A DNA stretch of 17,681 nucleotides from a bacterium (GTDB lineage Bacteria > Cyanobacteriota > Vampirovibrionia > Gastranaerophilales > Gastranaerophilaceae), in contig SFZC01000029.1 of NCBI GenBank assembly GCA_004558955.1, positions 1 to 17,681 on the forward strand. The letters are read 5' to 3'. The translations under genes and the position numbers were made by a program. The notes under the pieces are model-generated. The model did no database searches. It saw only the letters and a program-made list of their open reading frames with translations, and was not told where the DNA came from. How positions within the stretch are numbered: position 1 is the stretch's first letter; each line of letters opens with the position of its first letter. Below, piece by piece: positions 12,401 to 17,681 of the stretch.

Positions 12401-15400
12401 GATGTGCTTTGGAAAGTATCTGCTTTTGAATTTGCCCAATCAACATCTATTGTTGCTTTACCGTCACCCGTAATTGAATTAATTATGTAATTAGTGTAAT
12501 TTCCGTCAACTGTTGAAATTGATTTGTTGTTTAATGCTAAAGTGCCGAAAATACTTGCATCTTTACCTAATGTCAAGATATCCCCGTTTATTATCGTTGC
12601 ACCGTCCCCCTCAATTTTTGAATTTAAAGTCCCATCACTCAGGTAAAGGTTGTTTTCATTATCAAGTGTTAGTGCAATATTAGATGCCCCGATATACAAA
12701 TCGCCATTATTAGTTGCCGTTCCCGTTCCGTCAATTATTCCGTCAACAATATTCTTGTTGTTAAAATTTAAAATCCCATCATTATTAGTTATGACAGAAT
12801 TTGTACCTCTTAAATTTACATTTGATATATTTAGGGTTGAATCGGAATTTAATATAAAACCATTATTATTATCCAAACCGATGACAGATAATTTATTATT
12901 TGTGCTATCTGCGACACCATTAATTGTTAATTCATTTACAACTATTCCAATGTCTGTAATTGCACCATATACATCATTTGCCGTAATAAAATTAAAGACT
13001 TTTCTATTTGCATTAAGGTTGCTCAATTCATGCAAACTATCCAATAACTCCTGTTCTTTTACGGCAATCGGTACTTTTTGCATATCTTCATATTTAAAGC
13101 CGATAGATTTATTATCACTTAAAACCGACAAATTACCTTTGATTACAAAATCTTTAACCGATTCATAAAATCTGTCATTAAAGTTAACTTCCGTAGTTAT
13201 TTCATCTTTAACTGTTTCAGTCACTTGTCCAAAATTGTATAACTGATTAGTAATTGCTTCACTTAAACTTAGTGTAAGGGCAGATGTATTCGGATATAAA
13301 ATTTGGACTTTAAAGTCTTTATTTTGAGGTTTAATCCCGTTTAAAAAGTTTATCGAACCAATCTTAACGACACCGGTTGAATTTTCACCTGTGGTTATTG
13401 TATCGGATTGTTTATTAAAAGCATCAACATCAATATTATATGACATATTTGTATCAGACGTTAATGTTTTGATATTATAATTATCAATGGCAGAATTTTG
13501 AAGATTTATCGTTCCTTTAAGTGCAGATAAATTTGCGTTTGCAAAAGTGTTTGTATTAAAAGTTAAAGTTGTTAATGCATCATTCAAAGTTGCATTAGCT
13601 TTATCAACAGTTCCATCAACACTAACATTATTTCCTAAAAAATTCAAATTATACGAATTTGTTTCTGATACAATATTTCCTTTTAGTTGGGCATTATTAA
13701 GGTTAATAGTATTATTTGTTGCACTCTTTACCTGAATTACAGGATTTTTAGACGTAGAATCTGTTAAAGTGGCATCATTTATATTGATAGTTGTATTGCC
13801 ATTTGTCAGCTCAAATCCTGTTTTCCCTGCCAAATCTATGACTGATACGCTTGAATCGTTAGAATAACCGTTAATCGAAAGTACTCCGGCTTTTGTTTCA
13901 CCTAAATTATCTAATAAAGTATGTGTTCCTGCAGTATCAAATACAAATTGTCTTTCATCACTTGTTTCTTTTTGATTAATAAGTTGCAAAGCATCATAAA
14001 ATCCATCTTTCAAGAACATAATACTGTCATGGGTTGTCACTGTAGTAGCTAAAGAAATTCCGGCTTCTTGTTTTAAATAACTTTTTGAAGAAGATACAGT
14101 ATTGTCTATCTCTTTAACATTCTCAACAACATTTAATACACCGTCAGCGATTTTAAGCTGCAAATTATCATTTCCTGCTGTATTCTTTAAAATTTGTATA
14201 ATTAAGCTATCTGCTTTCGTAGAACCCATAATATTAAAGTTATTTAGTAAAACAGTTCCTTTAGAGCCGGCATCTTTTGTCGTAATAGTATCTGCAGTTC
14301 CATTAGTTAAATCAACATCAATATTCCACTTCGCAATATTTGACGTTTCGGCTTCTGTATTCAGACTGTTAAAAGTATAATTTTTTATTGCTCCGTCAAC
14401 CAAACTGATTGAAACTTTTCCGGCTTGAACATCCGCATTCTTAATATCATTATAAAGTCCGACAACTCCAGAGTTGTCACCTGTTATAAGAACTATGTAG
14501 TGTTTTGTTGTTTCCTTGCCTGCTTCATCGGTTGTTGTCAAAACAGCACCATCAATATTATCGTACAAACTGATAACACCTTTGTTAGTTGCGTTAAGAG
14601 TCAATGTTGCATAAGCATTATCAACATATATGGCATTGTCATTTTTGTTGTTTCCAATTTGGACATAATTACCTTTGAATAAGGTATTTTGGCTGTTATC
14701 CGCAACCACTGAAGTGTTCATTTTTGTATAAATAGCACCACCCAGTGCACTTGAGCCTCTGTTAACAGAAATGTAGTTATCTAAAAAGTTCCCCGAAATC
14801 AACAAGCCGTTGGTTCCTGTATTATATATAGCTCCACCGTGAGCGGTTACGGTATCTAAATTATCTTGAGCAATATGGTTTCCAATAAAATTACCATTTA
14901 TTGTTGATATTTTCCCATTGTTATATACAGCTCCGCCGAAGGCTTCCGAATTATTTACAACAATATAGTTATTATTGAAATTGCCGACAACAGAAGTTAT
15001 TTCAGATGATACACTGTTTTCGACAAAGTTTGCAATTGCACCGCCATACTGGTCTGAATAATTACTGTTAAAATCCGCATCAATAGAGTTGATTGTTCCG
15101 CCTTTATTTGCTATAGCACCACCCACAACTTTACCTGTTGCCCAACTGTTAGTTGTATGGTTTGATGTAAATTCGCCGCTGATAGAATTTATATTTCCTT
15201 GATTGAATATTGCACCACCTGATGAACCTGCCTTATTAGCAGTGAATATACCGTTTATTGTATTTGCATTATTTGTACTTGAATTAGAAATCACACCACC
15301 TGATGATGCAGCAATATTATCGATAAAGTTACCATTATCTATTGTTATTTGAGAATTTGGATTTATTGCTTTAATAACCGAACCACTATCACTTTTCGCA

Positions 15401-17595
15401 GATATTATTTGAACATTTTGTAATGTTAAAGCGGATTCTTTTCTTAAATCAAATAATGCTTTATTATTTGCATCTAAAACAGAAGAAATATTAGACTGCC
15501 CAATAACTGATAATTTTCCGGCACTTGTCGTATTCAATGTTTCATTTATTTTATATTGTTGATTTTCAGCTATATGAAACTCTTTTTCTGTACTTGTTTC
15601 CAACCCAAGCCATAAAGCAAAAGTATCACCCAAAATTTCTTTTTTAACTTCACTATCCCATTCCAATTTTTCAATTTGCAGTTTTATAGAATCATTTAAT
15701 GTTTGAGTTGTTGCTAAATCCACACTGGAAAATAAATTTCCCGTATAAATACTTTTGTAATATTTATCAGAAGCATTAGTTATAGGATTAATAGTTTCGT
15801 TGATTGCAGTTGAAATAACATTATGCTGAGCTTGTTGTAAGTTATCTCCTAATTTAAGTTGAAGTGTTCCTCCGGAATTGTTGAATAATATCTGTTTTAC
15901 ATAGGTTCCGTTATAATAGCTATCACCACCATCTGTTTTATCTGCAATAAAATGAATATCCGACAAAGTTACAAATCCGGAAGATGAATTAGTGGTAATT
16001 GTATCCGCTTGTATATTATTCTGCACCTTATCTAATTTAAAATCAATAAGATAATTCGTATCAGTAGAATTTAAAGATAAAAATTCGTAATTATGATACT
16101 TTGAATCCGCAAAATCAATATCAACATCTTTAGTTGTTATGTTTGCGTTTTTAATGTCGTTGTAAAGTTTTAATGTCCCGCCATATTCACTTTCTATATT
16201 GACATTATACCCTGCTTTCCCGTCAATATAGTCGTCAATTTGAATTGTTTTTCCGCTTTTGGGTTTTAAATTTAAAGTTGCTGTGTCACTGTCAATATAA
16301 ATAGCATTGTAATTTCTATCCCCAATGTTAAGCAAAGTATAGTTACCGCTAAATAATGTGCCGTTTTTACCTGAAGTTATCGTTAAATCTTTTGTTGAAT
16401 AAATAGCACCACCCAAAGTTAAATTAGCATTAGTTCCTTCTGAAAATACATAATTATCTTTAAAAGTTCCGGAAATTTCATCTATTATACCTGAATTATA
16501 AATTGCACCGCCGTATGCTTTACCGTTCTTTGTATTAATAAAGTTTCCGATAAAATCACCCGAAATTGATTTAATATAACCATCTTTCTTTGCTTCTATT
16601 CCGCCGGTTTGTGTGTTTGCAATTGCTCCGCCAAAAGAATTATTTAGCAGTAATGTTGAATTTTCTACCGCAGATGATGATGTATTTGTATTAAGTAAAT
16701 AATTGTTAGTAAAAGTACCGTCTATTGAATTTATTGTACCTGCCGCATTCAAAATTGCCCCGCCGGTTTGAATTGCATAATTAGATTGAAAATCCCCCGA
16801 AATTTTGTTGATTTCAGCTGTGGAATTAGCTTCTCTATTTGTAATTGCACCGCCAAAATTATATGAATAGTTTTCAATAAAAGTTCCGCTTATATTATCT
16901 ATATAAGTTGGTAAGTTGGCATAATATCCGTATTGAGTGATTGCTCCACCAATAGAAGTATTAAGTCCTTTTGCCCTAACAAAATTCCCTTTGAAATAGC
17001 AATTTTCAATATTCCCATAGTTTACTCCCGCCCAAATTGCTCCACCTTCTTGAGCCGAGGAATTATTTATAAAAACAGAATCTTTTATATAAAAATCAAT
17101 AGTTTGAATCCCAATAACACCGCCATCTACAGGTGAGAAGTTATTTGAAAACACAGAATTTTCAATTACAACTTTAGCATCATCATAATGAGTAACTGCA
17201 CCGGGATAACTTTGAGTTGTAATAGGACCACCCCAATAACCGGTTGCATAATTATTGTTAAAACTTGAAATAATATTATAATCTTTGTCAACCTGACCAA
17301 CATTTTTTATTGTTAAATTTGTTTTGGTGTCTAAAAGCAGAGCAAAATTTCTGGAACTTGATATACCGTGTAAATTGCCGTCAATATTAATATTTTTACT
17401 TTTAATTGATAAATTCCCAATCCCTGACATATCAATATTATTAGAAAGCACTATCGTATCGGATGCAGTTGCCGAATTTATTGCGGCTTTTAATTCCGTT
17501 GAGTTTGTTACTGGAATATTACTTGCAAAGGCCTCATTATTAGCTGTCAAGCAAGCTAATACCATTAATATTGTTATTAATTTATACTTTCTCAA
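9499..17595 (-). CDS. Giant Pmp-like autotransporter, 2698 aa
   Basis: This is a type V secreted surface protein: Sec export, then insertion of a C-terminal beta-barrel that displays the passenger. The start is TTG at 17595, with AGGA 11 bases upstream and an in-frame stop before it. Residues 1-24 (MRKYKLITILMVLACLT..AFA) are a signal peptide. The passenger is Asn/Thr/Ser-rich. It contains 15 GGA/VI-type motifs with FxxN partners in two blocks (about residues 150-425 and 770-990), as in chlamydial polymorphic membrane proteins, so a beta-helix is expected. Next come modules with a DTITT core, then a region of short N-N-G-x-L type repeats (about 1900-2200). The barrel spans about 2415-2676 (FWYQPYTTF to ALSFGFKW). 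It is followed by about 20 charged residues (KDNKRIEQ...HKKVVIK), whereas most barrels end at the aromatic of the last strand. A surface adhesin or structural role is inferred; the ligand is unknown. Confidence 0.92.
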   Translation of the reverse strand: MRKYKLITILMVLACLTANNEAFASNIPVTNSTELKAAINSATASDTIVLSNNIDMSGIGNLSIKSKNINIDGNLHGISSSRNFALLLDTKTNLTIKNVGQVDKDYNIISSFNNNYATGYWGGPITTQSYPGAVTHYDDAKVVIENSVFSNNFSPVDGGVIGIQTIDFYIKDSVFINNSSAQEGGAIWAGVNYGNIENCYFKGNFVRAKGLNTSIGGAITQYGYYANLPTYIDNISGTFIENYSYNFGGAITNREANSTAEINKISGDFQSNYAIQTGGAILNAAGTINSIDGTFTNNYLLNTNTSSSAVENSTLLLNNSFGGAIANTQTGGIEAKKDGYIKSISGDFIGNFINTKNGKAYGGAIYNSGIIDEISGTFKDNYVFSEGTNANLTLGGAIYSTKDLTITSGKNGTLFSGNYTLLNIGDRNYNAIYIDSDTATLNLKPKSGKTIQIDDYIDGKAGYNVNIESEYGGTLKLYNDIKNANITTKDVDIDFADSKYHNYEFLSLNSTDTNYLIDFKLDKVQNNIQADTITTNSSSGFVTLSDIHFIADKTDGGDSYYNGTYVKQILFNNSGGTLQLKLGDNLQQAQHNVISTAINETINPITNASDKYYKSIYTGNLFSSVDLATTQTLNDSIKLQIEKLEWDSEVKKEILGDTFALWLGLETSTEKEFHIAENQQYKINETLNTTSAGKLSVIGQSNISSVLDANNKALFDLRKESALTLQNVQIISAKSDSGSVIKAINPNSQITIDNGNFIDNIAASSGGVISNSSTNNANTINGIFTANKAGSSGGAIFNQGNINSISGEFTSNHTTNSWATGKVVGGAIANKGGTINSIDADFNSNYSDQYGGAIANFVENSVSSEITSVVGNFNNNYIVVNNSEAFGGAVYNNGKISTINGNFIGNHIAQDNLDTVTAHGGAIYNTGTNGLLISGNFLDNYISVNRGSSALGGAIYTKMNTSVVADNSQNTLFKGNYVQIGNNKNDNAIYVDNAYATLTLNATNKGVISLYDNIDGAVLTTTDEAGKETTKHYIVLITGDNSGVVGLYNDIKNADVQAGKVSISLVDGAIKNYTFNSLNTEAETSNIAKWNIDVDLTNGTADTITTKDAGSKGTVLLNNFNIMGSTKADSLIIQILKNTAGNDNLQLKIADGVLNVVENVKEIDNTVSSSKSYLKQEAGISLATTVTTHDSIMFLKDGFYDALQLINQKETSDERQFVFDTAGTHTLLDNLGETKAGVLSINGYSNDSSVSVIDLAGKTGFELTNGNTTININDATLTDSTSKNPVIQVKSATNNTINLNNAQLKGNIVSETNSYNLNFLGNNVSVDGTVDKANATLNDALTTLTFNTNTFANANLSALKGTINLQNSAIDNYNIKTLTSDTNMSYNIDVDAFNKQSDTITTGENSTGVVKIGSINFLNGIKPQNKDFKVQILYPNTSALTLSLSEAITNQLYNFGQVTETVKDEITTEVNFNDRFYESVKDFVIKGNLSVLSDNKSIGFKYEDMQKVPIAVKEQELLDSLHELSNLNANRKVFNFITANDVYGAITDIGIVVNELTINGVADSTNNKLSVIGLDNNNGFILNSDSTLNISNVNLRGTNSVITNNDGILNFNNKNIVDGIIDGTGTATNNGDLYIGASNIALTLDNENNLYLSDGTLNSKIEGDGATIINGDILTLGKDASIFGTLALNNKSISTVDGNYTNYIINSITGDGKATIDVDWANSKADTFQSTSGTGTIALTLDATSTAGIYETKTIQITSGGVGISLAEQTGTKTKTETGTKNLTANINWADKFGGWTREDTYSEKITGVKSSGSSVIDSIQYEIQKTNVGQIEYTDNLDTLALIVQNVVSGAVDKSFTTTDANAIYDVTLNLGTLADNLTIAGVKNGENISTINMGNYQGITIADANKLTIQNVKVTANGTILNATSSNAQTTIDNAKIEGNIVNAGHLNLKGETTATNISGTGATVIENSANAQISSLTQSTLSNNGSLTVKDNLAISTEANNNGSITNKNNATINALTNNSGAEINGNGNLLLSGTSANAGIITQNIIENNGTLTNTGVISANDKIVNSGIIVTNAGLISADNRIENNSELKLNGGTLNTIITGNGTTNIIGTVSNKVAISQNVNVETNGSLTIGAAIGALTNNGNVRTNADYLTSTVHNTGTLALSGILDKTIAGNGTTTIYGNELTLADGAVIEGTLNVNNAALNITALNTNNMFNNVSFNSGTLNLINDRANNLSANSFNLTGNVNLLIDADLANSSMDRLPTTTTVTNGSINIKGINLLSDSTNRNTYIPFAYDSFKNNVQTDITEIGKGIENVYQTTTYAPIYKYYVSYNPNDGTFLFAHGGGSSSSDFNPSVLPSSVSSQVGAYTAINETFNYAFRHADYSFMPLPKQIRMNMANRYAIRDFKALPYETEYSKEAGFWYQPYTTFENIQLSNGPRVDMQSYGTLVGGDSSYQELKHGWGTVITPYIGYNGSSQHYSGISTYTNGGILGITQSFYKNNFFTAVTVNAGGNVGESNTMYGSENFTTLMAGIASKTGYNFEFNNGKFIIQPNYMMSYSFINTFDYTNAAGVNIKSDPLHTIQIHPTIKFIGNLKNGWQPFASVGMVWNLLNDTKVTANNVALPQMSIKPYVEYGAGIQKIYQDRFTGFVQAMIRNGGRNGIALSFGFKWAIGKDNKRIEQVKSPVEHKKVVIK
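10748..16060 (-). repeat. Five copies of a DTITT-core protein module within the autotransporter
   Basis: Segments of the pattern hDhD-x-x-N-x-x-x-D-T-I-T-T, a short Gly/Ser turn, then G-x-h-x-L/I-x-x-h occur near residues 520-550 (QADTITTNSSSGFVTL), 1085-1122 (TADTITTKDAGSKGTVLL), 1383-1418 (SDTITTGENSTGVVKIG), 1713-1741 (KADTFQSTSGTGTIAL) and, most diverged, 2249-2281 (DADLANSSMDRLPTTTTV). The first three are followed by a KxQIL-type strand and an L-x-L strand. The coordinates given span the first to last copy; the modules themselves are about 90-120 bases each and separated by 300-550 residues. Confidence 0.6.
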
Positions 17596-17631
17596 CTTCT
17601 TGTTTTTCCTACAAGTTCACTTATTGAAGAC

Positions 17632-17637
17632 ATTATA
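17632..17637 (-). promoter_or_regulatory. -10 box of the autotransporter gene
   Basis: On the minus strand a perfect TATAAT lies about 36 bases before the TTG start. No -35 box is present at 17 bases (GTATAC is found there, the centre of a palindrome), so expression may need an activator or be repressed by a factor bound there. Confidence 0.5.
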
Positions 17638-17647
17638 ATTCCCCCAT

Positions 17648-17667
17648 TTATTAAGTATACTTAATAA
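17648..17667. promoter_or_regulatory. Perfect 20-bp palindrome, operator or hairpin
   Basis: TTATTAAGTATACTTAATAA is its own reverse complement. CCCC lies two bases outside it on one side (17642-17645) and GGGG directly outside on the other (17668-17671), followed by TTTT. It occupies the -25 to -45 zone relative to the autotransporter -10 box, a normal place for a dimeric regulator. Read on the plus strand it also resembles an intrinsic terminator, although no plus-strand gene precedes it. Confidence 0.6.
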
Positions 17668-17681
17668 GGGGTTTTATAAAA

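Noticed and set aside
1..17681. Circular-molecule overlap suggested by TTTTATAAA at both window ends
   Set aside because: A 9-base AT-only match is expected by chance in this composition.

Overview
This is an AT-rich bacterial window (my estimate is roughly two-thirds A+T). The coding style suits a Gram-negative organism: there is a 2.7-kb-residue autotransporter with a C-terminal beta-barrel, a secreted TPR protein, and conventional Shine-Dalgarno sites. An uncultured gut lineage such as the non-photosynthetic cyanobacterial relatives (Gastranaerophilales/Vampirovibrionia) would fit the composition, the Pmp-like autotransporter and a tRNA-Leu(UAA) interrupted exactly where cyanobacteria carry an intron. 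That assignment is inference only; other low-GC Gram-negative lineages are not excluded.

Left part (1-4354, all minus strand). A leftward gene string starts at a good promoter (4398-4426) with a secreted TPR protein. It continues through dusB (tRNA-dihydrouridine synthase), a 64-residue ORF and a 51-residue zinc-ribbon-like ORF, each overlapping the next by 4-19 bases. A 125-residue hypothetical and a 10-codon minicistron follow, separated from these by a short gap. Beyond them lies the 5' half of a tRNA-Leu(UAA), positions 1-34 only. It runs directly into at least 351 bases of strongly hairpin-forming sequence that leaves the window, so the 3' half is not visible.

Middle (4436-5609). A 46-codon minus-strand gene with a good RBS and a terminator-like hairpin lies back to back with infC (IF-3). 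infC most likely starts at an AUA codon placed ideally after AGGAGA, which fits the known autoregulation of infC through near-cognate start codons. Upstream are three mutually exclusive complementary segments that could form alternative hairpins. infC is not followed by rpmI-rplT; instead a tRNA-Phe(GAA) comes next with its own strong promoter and a textbook terminator.

Accessory stretch (5610-9480, plus strand). A 248-residue protein with two C-terminal membrane helices appears to be translated from a leaderless mRNA. About 900 bases follow that are packed with repeats: a ~100-bp diverged direct repeat, a 139-bp inverted-repeat (MITE-like) element and several short GTTGGG/CCCAAC palindromes. 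Then comes a two-gene operon of membrane proteins carrying identically spaced CxxC-x10-CxxC zinc ribbons, one at the C-terminus and one at the N-terminus, so both ribbons are predicted to sit at the cytosolic face.

Right part (9499-17681, minus strand). One giant gene encodes a 2698-residue Pmp-like autotransporter. Its N-terminal half contains two homologous copies of a GGAI/FxxN repeat block. A module with a DTITT core recurs about five times, and the protein ends in a beta-barrel with an unusual charged tail. Upstream is a perfect 20-bp palindrome next to a TATAAT box. The best candidates for undescribed biology are the interrupted tRNA-Leu with its structured insert, the paired zinc-ribbon membrane proteins, the string of overlapping small genes after dusB, and the DTITT modules.
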